Shown: positions 36,695 through 45,323 of the stretch, one piece after another
Position numbering within the stretch: position 1 is the stretch's first letter
Layout: each line of letters starts with the position of its first letter
Assembly (NCBI RefSeq): GCF_021021555.1
Contig: NZ_JAINWA010000001.1
Location: 496,001 to 560,000 of the forward strand
DNA: 64,000 nt
Direction of reading: 5' to 3'
Source: Teretinema zuelzerae
GTDB lineage: Bacteria; Spirochaetota; Spirochaetia; Treponematales; Treponemataceae
Notes under the pieces: generated by a model
Databases searched by the model: none
Told to the model about the DNA's origin: nothing
What the model saw: the letters and a program-made list of their open reading frames with translations, nothing else
Translations under genes and position numbers: made by a program

Positions 36695-36727
36695 TGACCC
36701 TTCGGGCCGAGGAAAAAAGAGGTAATA

Positions 36728-36852
36728 GTGAATTTATTATCATCCGAAATTATCAATATTCTAAAGTTTTTAATACCTGGTTTTATTTCAATAAGAATAA
36801 TTGAATCATTAACTCCGAATGAAACAAAAAAAGAATTTGATTTAATTATTAA
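36728..36852 (+). pseudogene. DUF6338-like membrane protein, 5' part split by IS256-family element
   Basis: GTG 36728 has GAGG upstream. The frame gives MNLLSSEIINILKFLIPGFI, then ETKKEFDLII, the DUF6338 N-terminus. It is cut at 36852. Excising the IS and one 8-bp duplicate joins it in frame to 38160-38637, giving a 200-residue protein. This is the gene of cassette 1. Confidence 0.8.
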
Positions 36853-38151
36853 GATTATGCAACCTTTTTTCTGTAAATTTCGTTCAAAGCAGGTCGGTCG
36901 GTTGACTCAGGCAAGTACCGTTTGTCATTCTGCCACTGGTCGTTTTGTTCGATCAGCATAGAAGCCGCAAGGCGAAGTAAACTCTCGGCGTTCGGGAAAA
37001 CACCCACTACTTTCGTTCGCCTGTTAATCTCCTTCATCTGGCGTTCTGCCAGATTCGATGTTCGCATCTTCCTCCTGTGATTTTCAGGGATGTTGAATAC
37101 ACTCAATCCTTCCCGTATATTTACATCGGCCCAAGCCGCTAAACGCGGATGGGTTTTTTGATATTTTTCAACGAGCTGTTGCAAATATCGTTCTGCATTC
37201 TCGCGGTCAGGCGCATTGAACACCTTCCGAATATCGGCGGCTACCAGCGGGATGTCATCTTTTTTCGTGACGTAGGAGTGGGCATTCTGCTGCAGATGAA
37301 ACTGGCAGCGTTGCCACAGAATTCCAGGGAAGACAGCATCGATTGCAGCGCGAAGTCCTGAGTGGTCATCACTGGTGATCATTCGAAGGCCGTGCATCCC
37401 TCGTCGTACGAGATCCTCGAGAAAGGAACGCCAGTTTACCTCTGCCTCACTGTTCGCGACTTCGGCGTCAAGAATATGCCGATTCCCGCTGTAATCAACG
37501 CCAATAGCCACTAGAAGAGCCTGCTTGACCACCTGGGAACCGACGCGCACCGATTCATAGGTCGCATCAAGTACCAAGTATTGAATCTGTCCGACAGGCT
37601 GCGCCTTCCAAGACGTAATCTCTTCATCGAGCTCCTTTGCCAGCCTGCTGACCTGGGACGAGCTGACTTCGGTGCCACAAAGAATTTCGACGATATCCGA
37701 GACCCTGCGGGTACTTACTCCTTTGACATACATTTCGGCGATGGCGAGCTTGAGAGCACGCTCACTGCGCATGCCTTTCTCGATGCAGCTGGGGTAAAAC
37801 TCCATCCCGCGAACTTGTGGTACTTTCAAGAGGACTTTCCCGGTCGCAAGATTGAGCGTCTTGTCTTTAAATCCATTGGCATGCCCAGTACGCTCTTCCG
37901 TGCGTTCATATGGTTCGGCGTTGAGAGCCTTTGCTCGCTCGATCTTCATGGCCTCATTGACGACCACTTCGATAACACGAGAAAATTTATTGTCCCCATT
38001 CGCTGCCAGCATCTGGATCACTTGCTCCAAAAGTGTATATTCTGATTCGTAGGCCATCGGGTTCTCCTTATGGTTGGTTTGGTCACTTACCATTTGAGCC
38101 CGATCGGCCTGCTTTTTTCAACCCAATTTACAGAAAGAATTGTACACTAAC
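36853..38151 (-). mobile_element. IS256-family insertion sequence
   Basis: The element is 1299 bp with imperfect terminal inverted repeats sharing CTGTAAATT about 17-25 bp from each end, and an 8-bp target duplication ATTATTAA (36845-36852 and 38152-38159). It contains one full-length transposase gene whose stop lies close to the left end. It interrupts the DUF6338 cassette gene. Confidence 0.92.
36855..38057 (-). CDS. IS256-family (mutator) transposase
   Basis: ATG 38057 with AGGAG upstream gives 400 residues. It has the DDE catalytic acids: VLDATYESVR, SDDHSGLRAAIDAVFP (with WQRCQFHLQQNA) and an Glu in the C-terminal ENHRRKMRTSNLAER region. Length and motifs are normal; it appears intact. 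GC content is clearly higher than the flanking cassette DNA, showing a different origin. Confidence 0.95.
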   Translation of the reverse strand: MAYESEYTLLEQVIQMLAANGDNKFSRVIEVVVNEAMKIERAKALNAEPYERTEERTGHANGFKDKTLNLATGKVLLKVPQVRGMEFYPSCIEKGMRSERALKLAIAEMYVKGVSTRRVSDIVEILCGTEVSSSQVSRLAKELDEEITSWKAQPVGQIQYLVLDATYESVRVGSQVVKQALLVAIGVDYSGNRHILDAEVANSEAEVNWRSFLEDLVRRGMHGLRMITSDDHSGLRAAIDAVFPGILWQRCQFHLQQNAHSYVTKKDDIPLVAADIRKVFNAPDRENAERYLQQLVEKYQKTHPRLAAWADVNIREGLSVFNIPENHRRKMRTSNLAERQMKEINRRTKVVGVFPNAESLLRLAASMLIEQNDQWQNDKRYLPESTDRPALNEIYRKKVA

Positions 38152-38159
38152 ATTATTAA

Positions 38160-38637
38160 TGCATTGATATATACGGTAATTATAAATGCAGTAGTTTACT
38201 TGGTATCGATAGTATGTTCTTTAATTGGGAATATATTCACAATTGGGGTTTGGGATGATACAGTATCATTAATCTGGTCTGTAATTATTTCAATTATTCT
38301 TGCGATTATTATTTCGTTTATTTTAAATAGTGATTGTATTCATAAGTTTTTAAGAGATAAAAACCTAACAAAACAGACACCATATCCATCTGAATGGTAT
38401 GGTGTGTTTTCTGAAAATATTACATTTATTGTTTTACATTTAAATGACGAAAGAAGAATAATGGGCTGGCCTGATGAATGGCCAACAAATCCACTTGAAG
38501 GACATTTTGCATTATCACATGCTATGTGGTTAATTGAAACAGATGGAAATGAAGATAAAAATATTGATCTTGATATGGATTCATATATACTAATTAAAGC
38601 AACCGATGTTCGGTTTGTTGAATTTATGAAGGAGTAA
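38160..38637 (+). pseudogene. DUF6338-like membrane protein, 3' part
   Basis: This continues the DUF6338 frame after the IS: NALIYTVIINAVVYLVS, a second membrane pair (VSLIWSVIISIILAIIISFI), and a soluble C-terminal part with PSEWYGVFSENITFIVLHL. An ATG-type start at 38140 would lie in the IS end, so independent expression is unlikely. Confidence 0.8.
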
Positions 38638-38649
38638 AAGGAGTTTATT

Positions 38650-38805
38650 ATGGGAAGAAAAGAACCACAGCCATTGCCCGGTACAATTATTCCTGGGAAG
38701 GTCCAAGACTCTCGTAATCCACCTGTTACAAGAGGAAGGAATCCAATCAGTGATGTTGTTAGACCTACGCCACCTCCTGCGCCGCCACAACCTCCAAAAA
38801 AATAA
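38650..38805 (+). CDS. Small proline-rich protein of cassette 1
   Basis: AAAGGAG lies 6 bp before ATG 38650. The 51-residue product starts MGRKEPQPLPGTIIPGKVQD and ends PTPPPAPPQPPKK. It directly follows the DUF6338 gene within the same cassette, so the two probably work together. No known domain. Confidence 0.7.
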   Translation: MGRKEPQPLPGTIIPGKVQDSRNPPVTRGRNPISDVVRPTPPPAPPQPPKK

Positions 38806-38811
38806 AAAAAT

Positions 38812-38929
38812 CTAACAACTGCTTCAACCTGATAATTCCTTTTGTCACACTTTTTTTGCAGTCGCTACGCTCGGCAAAAAGTGCGCCAATCCCTTCGGGC
38901 CGGAATTACAGGTTAAGCAAATGTTAGGC
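38812..38929 (+). repeat. attC-like site 1
   Basis: About 118 bp. R''-type end CTAACAACTGCTTCAACCTG pairs with L'/R' end CAGGTTAAGCAAATGTTAG; inner arms ATAATTCC/GGAATTA also pair. The central part contains CGCTACGCTCGGC and CTTCGGG hairpins. Predicted recombination point is between 38923 and 38924. Confidence 0.88.
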
Positions 38930-39006
38930 GGACCCTTCGGGCAGAGGAAAATATATTTAAAACTTGAAATATTTTTTTCTTTGTATTGATTGTAGCGAGG
39001 TTCGAT

Positions 39007-39561
39007 ATGAATGAAGATGTTGTTGTTCTTGAATTTGAGAATAGGGTTAAATATAGAGAATGGTTGGTAATTAATCACAAAAAAGAAAATAGTATTTGGA
39101 TAGAGTTTAAAAAGGGTAATAAAGATTTTACTGCAAATGACGCACTAGAGGAATCAATCTGCTTTGGATGGATTGATGGGGTTATGAAGTCAATAAATGA
39201 TGAAAGATATAGAAAATATTTTTCAAAAAGAAAAGATGTTCATAAATGGTCAGAGAAGAATAAGCAAATATTTAGGAAAATGGTAGATAATAATGCAATG
39301 ACAAAATCCGGTGTTGATGTTTATTTACCAGAAATTAGCAACGAAAATACTCAATTAAGTATAGAAGATAAAATAGAGTGTTTAAGAAATGTGCTTCAAA
39401 CAATGCCCGAAATAGTAAGATTATACAATGAAAAACCATTATCAAAACAAAAGCAATTTGCTGGCTTTTATTGTGATGCTAAAACCGAAGAAACAAAAAA
39501 TAAAAGAAGAAATAAAATAATTGATGCACTCCAAAATAACTATAACGGAATGTTGTATTAA
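39007..39561 (+). CDS. YdeI/OmpD-associated-family protein (cassette 2)
   Basis: ATG 39007 has GAGG upstream. The 184-residue protein has the YdeI pattern SIWIEFKKGN, SICFGWIDGVMKSINDERY, KYFSKRKDVHKWSEKNK, and a C-terminal helical bundle. The family is widespread and poorly characterised. It is the sole gene of a ~756-bp cassette bounded by attC 1 and 2. Confidence 0.85.
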   Translation: MNEDVVVLEFENRVKYREWLVINHKKENSIWIEFKKGNKDFTANDALEESICFGWIDGVMKSINDERYRKYFSKRKDVHKWSEKNKQIFRKMVDNNAMTKSGVDVYLPEISNENTQLSIEDKIECLRNVLQTMPEIVRLYNEKPLSKQKQFAGFYCDAKTEETKNKRRNKIIDALQNNYNGMLY

Positions 39562-39577
39562 TTTAATCAAATAGACG

Positions 39578-39686
39578 CCTAACAACTGCTTCAACCTGAC
39601 TTATTTGCTTGTCACGGATTTTTGCTCTTCGCTACGCTCGGCAAAAACCGCGCCAAACAAAACGCAGGTTAAGCAAATGTTAGAGC
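39578..39686 (+). repeat. attC-like site 2
   Basis: About 109 bp. Outer arms CGCCTAACAACTGCTTCAACC and GGTTAAGCAAATGTTAGAGC; the CGCCTAAC box is complementary to this cassette's own start GTTAGGCG at 38923. The interior differs from the other sites (no ATAATTCC arm), as expected for independently acquired cassettes. Confidence 0.88.
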
Positions 39687-39775
39687 GACGCCTTCGGCGC
39701 GGCAGAAGAGAATATTTTTTCTATTCTTATTTAGATAACGCCTTTATAAACATATTCATAGGGATTAAATGAAAA

Positions 39776-40282
39776 ATGGAATTAAAAGAGAACACAGGGT
39801 ATTTATACGTATTATTTCACCCAGATCTTCCGCATTATTACAAGTTAGGTCAAACTACAAAACATCCAATGGAGAGGCTTAAAAGTCATAATACTGACAG
39901 AACTAAGATACTTGGGAAACTAGTTCAGCTTACTAATAAACCATGGCAACTTATTTATTATGTGCCTGTTACAAATCCACGAAAAGCTGAATCTGCGACT
40001 CTCTGGTATGACGTATTACCTCGTTGGGATAATTTAGAGCTCAATAATGGGGATGTAATTGTAGTTATAGAAGACATTATTAAAAGTCCATATCTTGATC
40101 AAGATAAATACAATTTTTTATTAGGAACAGAACTTGTTTTTTATGATTACAAATCGTTGATTGAATCATTTGAACGAGGCTGGGAACGAGATGGATTAGT
40201 TGATCAATGTGATGAATTAATAAAAAAAGTTAAAGACGAAAGATTGAAAAATGATAAACGACATCGTTATAAGGATGATTAA
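39776..40282 (+). CDS. GIY-YIG-like nuclease-family protein (cassette 3)
   Basis: This 168-residue protein starts with GYLYVLFHPDLPHYYKLGQT then ERLKSHN, the GIY-YIG/T5orf172 pattern with Tyr, Lys-Leu-Gly and Arg positions. The central NPRKAESATLWYD helix continues it. Function in cassettes is unknown; a DNA-cleaving or regulatory role is inferred only from the fold. Sole gene of cassette 3. Confidence 0.75.
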   Translation: MELKENTGYLYVLFHPDLPHYYKLGQTTKHPMERLKSHNTDRTKILGKLVQLTNKPWQLIYYVPVTNPRKAESATLWYDVLPRWDNLELNNGDVIVVIEDIIKSPYLDQDKYNFLLGTELVFYDYKSLIESFERGWERDGLVDQCDELIKKVKDERLKNDKRHRYKDD

Positions 40283-40417
40283 GTAACAGGAATGTATTTC
40301 TTTAGAAATTAATAATGAAAATATTGGAATTAAGTGAAAAAAATAAAAATATTAGTGAAAAACGATTAAGCATTTTAGGAAACTTTTTAATTTAGGTAAT
40401 CAATTAAGTAAAAAAAT

Positions 40418-40536
40418 CTCTAACAACTGCTTCAACCTGATAATTCCTTTTGTCACGCTTTTTGCAGTCGCTACGCTCGGCAAAAAGCACGCCAATCCCT
40501 TCGGGCCGGAATTACAGGTTAAGCAAATGTTAGAGG
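40418..40536 (+). repeat. attC-like site 3
   Basis: About 118 bp and very similar to site 1, including the interior CACGCTTTTTGCAGTCGCT region. R'' CTCTAAC pairs with this cassette's start GTTAGAG at 39679. Predicted cut between 40529 and 40530. Confidence 0.88.
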
Positions 40537-40575
40537 GACGCTGCTATCGCAGCGCAAAAAATATAAGGAGAAAAT

Positions 40576-41544
40576 ATGCCGGATATTGTATTGCGAACAA
40601 CAGAAGATTTGGTGAATATCATTAATGGTTTTATCGAAGGCGATCAGTATTCAGGCAATATAAAGTTTGAAGAATCCTTATTAACATTAAATTATCATTT
40701 CACTGGTAGTAAATATAATTCTACTTTAACACCAACAATGATGAAATCATTAATTGGCTTACAAGATATAATTAATGATATTTATTTAAATTGTATTGCT
40801 GATACCAAAAGAATTCGATTAAAAGATGAAGAAAAGAAGCAACTAGAGATTACATATACTGTTACTGATGGCTCAACTAAAATATTAGCAAGCTTCGCAG
40901 AAGCAATTGAAAACCTTGAATTATTATTAAAAGGTTTAGATTCAAAACAAAAAACTAAAATTGTTATGGCCTTAATTGCAGTCTTTTCAATAAAATCAGT
41001 TGCTGATATTGCATCAGATGCATATTTAAAAGCTAAACAAGTTGAAATCGAAAATAAAAAAATTGAGTTGGAGAATAAAAAAGAAGAGCATGATTTCATT
41101 GAAAAAATGGAACTATTACAAATGACACAATCAGCTATAGCGGTAGCAACCGAAAATCGTGATAAATCCATTAGGTTATTGGCTAAGGAAAACTTTGATA
41201 CTGTTGTGATAGATGATGTATCCTTTGATCATGAAGTTCTTAATGAACGAGTCAAAATTGAACGTCCACGTGTGGAGACTGAAAGAAAACCGTTAGAAAG
41301 TAACTTTATAATTAATTCAATTGATTTAACAAATCCAGAAATTATTTATATTGATATTACAGATGAAGTAACAGGTATTCAGTACCACAAAGTTGATATT
41401 TTTACAGGATTTATTTCAAAAGATGATTATTCAATGATAGAACAAGCAATGAAACGAGAAACAATTAGAATGCGGTTAGTATTAGAAATAAAAAAAGGAA
41501 AGGTATTAGCTGCATTTCTTCAGAGTATTGTAAAAGACCTCTAA
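40576..41544 (+). CDS. Unknown protein with coiled coil (cassette 4)
   Basis: AAGGAG lies upstream of ATG 40576. The 322-residue protein has an N-terminal soluble domain, a short hydrophobic segment (TKIVMALIAVFSIKSVADIA), then a heptad-rich stretch (KQVEIENKKIELENKKEEHD), and a C-terminal beta domain ending IKKGKVLAAFLQSIVKDL. Its TAA stop is part of the attC R'' box. Not recognised; it may be a membrane-associated or defence-type cassette protein. Confidence 0.7.
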   Translation: MPDIVLRTTEDLVNIINGFIEGDQYSGNIKFEESLLTLNYHFTGSKYNSTLTPTMMKSLIGLQDIINDIYLNCIADTKRIRLKDEEKKQLEITYTVTDGSTKILASFAEAIENLELLLKGLDSKQKTKIVMALIAVFSIKSVADIASDAYLKAKQVEIENKKIELENKKEEHDFIEKMELLQMTQSAIAVATENRDKSIRLLAKENFDTVVIDDVSFDHEVLNERVKIERPRVETERKPLESNFIINSIDLTNPEIIYIDITDEVTGIQYHKVDIFTGFISKDDYSMIEQAMKRETIRMRLVLEIKKGKVLAAFLQSIVKDL

Positions 41545-41660
41545 CAACTGCTTCAACCTGATAATTCCTTTTGTCACACTTTTTGCGTCGCTTCGCTCCT
41601 GGTGCAAAAAGTGCGCCAATCCCTACGGGCCGGAATTACAGGTTAAGCAAATGTTGTACA
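41540..41660 (+). repeat. attC-like site 4
   Basis: About 120 bp; R'' CCTCTAAC is complementary to the cassette-4 start GTTAGAGG. The other end reads AAGCAAATGTTGTACAG, so the R' half (from 41654) belongs to a cassette with a different core, GTTGTACAG. Confidence 0.85.
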
Positions 41661-41767
41661 GATGCTCCTAACGGCGCACCAGCCCGCACCTTATTTTACG
41701 CGCGCGCCATCCTTGGCGCGGAGTTTGTTTATATAATATTCTAAAGCACTTTAATTGGAGTCAACAA

Positions 41768-43669
41768 ATGGGCAAGAGTGAACGAATTACTGAAAACATT
41801 GTAAGAGAGATGTTTCGAAAAAATGGTTATTATGAGCATGATAACAATATCACAATAGAAGAGCAAAAATCTGAAATCGTAAAAGTGAAAAATATTCTAT
41901 CAAAAGCAAGCAAAAATCAAAAAGGCAATGCTGGTTATCCTGAGTTTATTGTCTCTAACAAGAAGGACCATAAGTTTCTTATCGTCTTTGAATGCAAACC
42001 TGATGTGAGAAAGCACCAAAGCGAAAACCTTGATAAACCTGTGGAGTATGCTGTAGACGGCGTAATGCACTATGCCACTCATTTGTCAAAATATTATAAC
42101 ATAGTGGCAGTTGCAGTTAGCGGGGTGACAGAAAGTTCCTTACGAGTATCTAATTATGTTTATGCTTCTGGAAGTCAACAAGCGCGAGTACTAACAAATG
42201 AATCAGGTTTGCCAATTTCTCAAATATTGCCATATGATGACTATTACCGTCTTGCAGCTTACGATCCTGAAATTTCACAACGCAGACAATCTGATTTATT
42301 GGCCTTTTCCAGAGAATTACATGAATTAATATGGACTAAAGCAAAAATATCTGAAGAAGAGAAACCGCTTTTAGTTAGTGGTACTTTAATTGCATTAATG
42401 AATACATCATTTTTACGAACATTTTCTACATTAGATTCTGAAGATATTCAGGAAGCATGGTTGGGTGCAATAAAAAAAGAACTAGATAAAGCTGATATTC
42501 CACAAGGTAAGAAAGATACAATGTTACAACCATATACGACAATAGCAGTCCATCCAAATCTAGGCAAACCTGATTCAAAAACTGCAAAAGAATACCCAGA
42601 TGGCGTATTTAAGGAAATAATCACACGCATTTCCGATAATGTTTGGCCATATATTAGTGTATATCATGATTTTGATGTTGTTGGACAGTTTTATGGGGAG
42701 TTTTTAAAGTATACCGCAGGGGATAAAAAGGCATTAGGAATAGTCCTTACTCCTCGACATGTAGCTGAAATATTTGCACTCATTGCAAATGTTAATCCTA
42801 AATCAAAGGTACTAGATATTTGCGCGGGAACTGGAGGATTCCTCATTTCTGCAATGCAACTCATGCTTAAAAAAGCAAAAACTGAAGCTGAAAGAACTGA
42901 TATTAAGCGAAACAGATTAATTGGTATTGAAAATAGCCCAAAAATGTTTGCACTTGCTGCTTCAAACATGATATTACGGGGCGATGGTAAAGCTAACTTA
43001 CATCAAGCTAGTTGTTTCGATGAGGCCGTCATAAAATCTGTCAGAAGCATGAAACCTAATGTAGGAATGCTAAATCCGCCATATTCTCAGTCAAAAGGTG
43101 ATGCAGAATTACATGAGCTATACTTTGTAAAACAAATGTTAGATTGTTTAACAGTTGGCTCTATAGGTATCGCAATAGTACCTATTTCGTGTGCAATTGC
43201 ACCACATCCAATAAAAGCAGAAATGATGAAATACCATACCCTGGATGCTGTAATGTCGATGCCACAAGAATTATTTTATCCTGTAGGAGTAGTAACATGT
43301 ATTATGGTTTGGATAGCAGGGATACCTCATTCAGAAAGCAATAAAAAAACATGGTTTGGCTATTGGAGAGATGATGGTTTTGTTAAGACAAAACATCGAG
43401 GAAGAATTGACTTAAATGATAAGTGGGCATCAATAAGAGATAGATGGGTAGAAAACTATCGAAATCGAGAGGTCCATCCTGGCGAAAGCGCTCTTTCAGA
43501 AGTTGATTGGAAAGATGAATGGACAGCGGAAGCTTATATTGACACTGATTATGATAAAATAACAAAAGATGACTTTGAAACAGAGATCAAAAAGTATCTC
43601 CTATTTAAATTAATGCTAGAAATTAAAGGTGGTTCGGAAGATGAAGGTGAATTAGATGAAACTGAGTGA
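41768..43669 (+). CDS. BcgI-A-like restriction-modification subunit (nuclease-methylase fusion)
   Basis: This 633-residue protein has an N-terminal PD-(D/E)xK-type nuclease region (YPEFIV...FLIVFECKPD, residues about 58-78) and an N6-adenine methylase domain with DICAGTGGF near residue 350 and NPPY near 436. Domain order, size and the small partner gene match type IIB enzymes such as BcgI, where one fused RM subunit works with a separate specificity subunit to cut on both sides of its site. It overlaps the next gene by 14 bp. Both catalytic motif sets look intact. Confidence 0.85.
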   Translation: MGKSERITENIVREMFRKNGYYEHDNNITIEEQKSEIVKVKNILSKASKNQKGNAGYPEFIVSNKKDHKFLIVFECKPDVRKHQSENLDKPVEYAVDGVMHYATHLSKYYNIVAVAVSGVTESSLRVSNYVYASGSQQARVLTNESGLPISQILPYDDYYRLAAYDPEISQRRQSDLLAFSRELHELIWTKAKISEEEKPLLVSGTLIALMNTSFLRTFSTLDSEDIQEAWLGAIKKELDKADIPQGKKDTMLQPYTTIAVHPNLGKPDSKTAKEYPDGVFKEIITRISDNVWPYISVYHDFDVVGQFYGEFLKYTAGDKKALGIVLTPRHVAEIFALIANVNPKSKVLDICAGTGGFLISAMQLMLKKAKTEAERTDIKRNRLIGIENSPKMFALAASNMILRGDGKANLHQASCFDEAVIKSVRSMKPNVGMLNPPYSQSKGDAELHELYFVKQMLDCLTVGSIGIAIVPISCAIAPHPIKAEMMKYHTLDAVMSMPQELFYPVGVVTCIMVWIAGIPHSESNKKTWFGYWRDDGFVKTKHRGRIDLNDKWASIRDRWVENYRNREVHPGESALSEVDWKDEWTAEAYIDTDYDKITKDDFETEIKKYLLFKLMLEIKGGSEDEGELDETE

Positions 43670-44654
43670 TCTGTTTGAAATACATAATGGCTTAACAACA
43701 ACAAACCTCACAATATATTCAAAATCTTTTCCTGGAAGCATTCCTTTTCTACGGCCATCTAGTACTCAACAAAGAACTCTTGCAGGTTGGATTAAGAAAG
43801 AATCAATATCATCCGAAGATGTTTATCCGATCGGATCATTGTTTGTATCAACAAACGGAGAGGGTAGTCATACATATTCATATGTGTCGCAATTTGAATT
43901 TGCATGTAATTCAGATGTGTCTGTTCTTCTTCCAAAAAAAAATATGAGCATTTCTGAGAAAATTTATTATGCCAAATGCATAACAGCAAATAGGTTTCGT
44001 TTTTCATATGGAAGGAAACCAAAGGGAAATCGTCTGAAAGATATTGATCTTCCAAATGCTATTCCAATATGGGTTCAATCTTTGAAACTCGATGATATTA
44101 CGCTGAATCTCGACATCTATAAATACACCACACCTTCAAAATCTATAACCACTGGTGACAGAGAATATGTTAGATTGTCTGAAATTTTTGATGTAAATTA
44201 TGGTACATCTTTAGAACTCAATAGACTTGATAAAACGACAAAATCAAATGGTGGAATTCCATTTATATCCCGAGTAATGGGGAATAATGGAGTTTCTGCA
44301 TATGTAAAGAAGATCAGTGGTATTGATCCTATTCAGGCAAATGTGCTTAGTTGTGCATTAGGTGGTAATGTTCTTTCGACATTCTTGCAGGAAGAACCAT
44401 TTTATTCTGGTAGAGATGTTGCGTATTTAGTTCCAAAATATGATTTAAGTAAAGAAGAGTTATTATTCTATTGTTATTGCATTGAACTGAATAAATTCAG
44501 ATTTAGTTATGGTAGACAAGCAAATAGAAGCTTGAAACATTTATACATTCCTTCAATAAGCAGTATACCAGAATGGGTATATGGATCGGTAAATCGCGTT
44601 ATAGAAAGTATTGATATATCGCCTTCGCCATCCCTGGCTCAGGCGATTTTGTAG
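43656..44654 (+). CDS. BcgI-B-like specificity subunit
   Basis: This 332-residue protein has two similar halves: LSDLFEIHNGLTTTNL and LSEIFDVNYGTSLELN, each followed by RFSYGR (residues about 115 and 285), the typical two-target-recognition-domain layout of type I/IIB S subunits. It would direct the fused RM subunit to a bipartite DNA site. The end of the gene lies 8 bp before a possible cassette end. Confidence 0.82.
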   Translation: MKLSDLFEIHNGLTTTNLTIYSKSFPGSIPFLRPSSTQQRTLAGWIKKESISSEDVYPIGSLFVSTNGEGSHTYSYVSQFEFACNSDVSVLLPKKNMSISEKIYYAKCITANRFRFSYGRKPKGNRLKDIDLPNAIPIWVQSLKLDDITLNLDIYKYTTPSKSITTGDREYVRLSEIFDVNYGTSLELNRLDKTTKSNGGIPFISRVMGNNGVSAYVKKISGIDPIQANVLSCALGGNVLSTFLQEEPFYSGRDVAYLVPKYDLSKEELLFYCYCIELNKFRFSYGRQANRSLKHLYIPSISSIPEWVYGSVNRVIESIDISPSPSLAQAIL

Positions 44655-44661
44655 TGGCGGG

Positions 44662-44671
44662 CTGTACTAAC
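44662..44671 (+). repeat. Possible R'' end of the restriction-modification cassette
   Basis: CTGTACTAAC here is complementary, with one extra T, to the cassette start GTTGTACAG at 41653. The rest of an attC is missing; instead a different repeated sequence follows, so the site may have been cut by an insertion. Confidence 0.5.
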
Positions 44672-44995
44672 TAGGACATAGTTTACAAAACTACAAGGAC
44701 ATCGTTTACACTTTATTGTCGTTTCAACCGTCCTTGTGTATCTTGAATTCTAAGTTTTCTTGCTTCAAGATATCCAACGATCTTGAACCGAAAATATATA
44801 CGAAAGGAAAAGATCAAATTTGGCTTCCGACTACTTCGCGCAAAGTACTTAGTAACTGACCACTCCTCCAAGTCTGGACATGACCATAAACCGTCGGGCG
44901 TTTCTAGTGGTGTTAAAATACGAAAGTCATGTCAAAGATCATGGTAAAGAATCAAGGAAATCTGTACTCGACATTCTTACCACTAATCACATTCG
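44672..44995 (-). mobile_element. Remnant with IS-end-like repeats
   Basis: Two direct copies of GTAAAC-(G/T)-ATGTCCT (minus strand, 44672-44715) resemble the multiple terminal repeats of IS21- or IS481-like elements. Beyond them a minus-strand frame of about 70 codons (reading LETPDGLWSCPDLEEW then IVGYLEARKLRIQDTQG) lacks a start and begins after a TGA. It is probably the decayed 3' end of a transposase gene; I cannot name the family. Confidence 0.4.
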
Positions 44996-44997
44996 GG

Positions 44998-45312
44998 CTA
45001 TACCTTAAGAAGCATCTCTGTTTCAGATATCCCGTTTGTTTCTTTTGGATATACACGAAGTTCCAGACCCATTCCAATTCCATCAAGATATTCAATTAAT
45101 GTTGATAGCTTCATATCTTTTCGTCGTTCCAATTTGGATACAGCAGTCTGGCTAAAAGAGCCCATTTCCGACTGTTTAATCCCACGGCGTTCCCGAAGCT
45201 CGGAAAGACGAATTGATAGTATTTCTCGTTCAGCCTCATTTCGTGCGCGTTTAATCTGATCTGCAGTCATCGAAGATTCCATACTTTTAACCGCGTTCTT
45301 TGCTGTTTCCAT
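44998..45312 (-). CDS. HigA-like antitoxin (XRE family)
   Basis: This 104-residue protein has a C-terminal helix-turn-helix (LSELRERRGIKQSEMGSFSQ then TAVSKLERRKDMKLSTL). It is the usual antitoxin of HigB/RelE-type toxins and lies 11 bp downstream of the toxin gene, so the toxin precedes the antitoxin as in higBA loci. It appears intact. Confidence 0.82.
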   Translation of the reverse strand: METAKNAVKSMESSMTADQIKRARNEAEREILSIRLSELRERRGIKQSEMGSFSQTAVSKLERRKDMKLSTLIEYLDGIGMGLELRVYPKETNGISETEMLLKV

Positions 45313-45323
45313 TCAGAACCTCC

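Larger units (their letters stand above)
36688..44671 (+). other. Integron-type gene-cassette array without integrase
   Basis: Five cassette starts with GTT core sites (36688, 38923, 39679, 40529, 41653) are separated by four attC-like palindromic sites. All genes read in the same direction. In cassettes 1-4 the first bases after the GTT cut are complementary to the R'' box at that cassette's own end, exactly as expected when a circular cassette is linearised by integration. The array has no intI in the window, so it matches the definition of a CALIN, or its integrase lies elsewhere. Confidence 0.85.
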
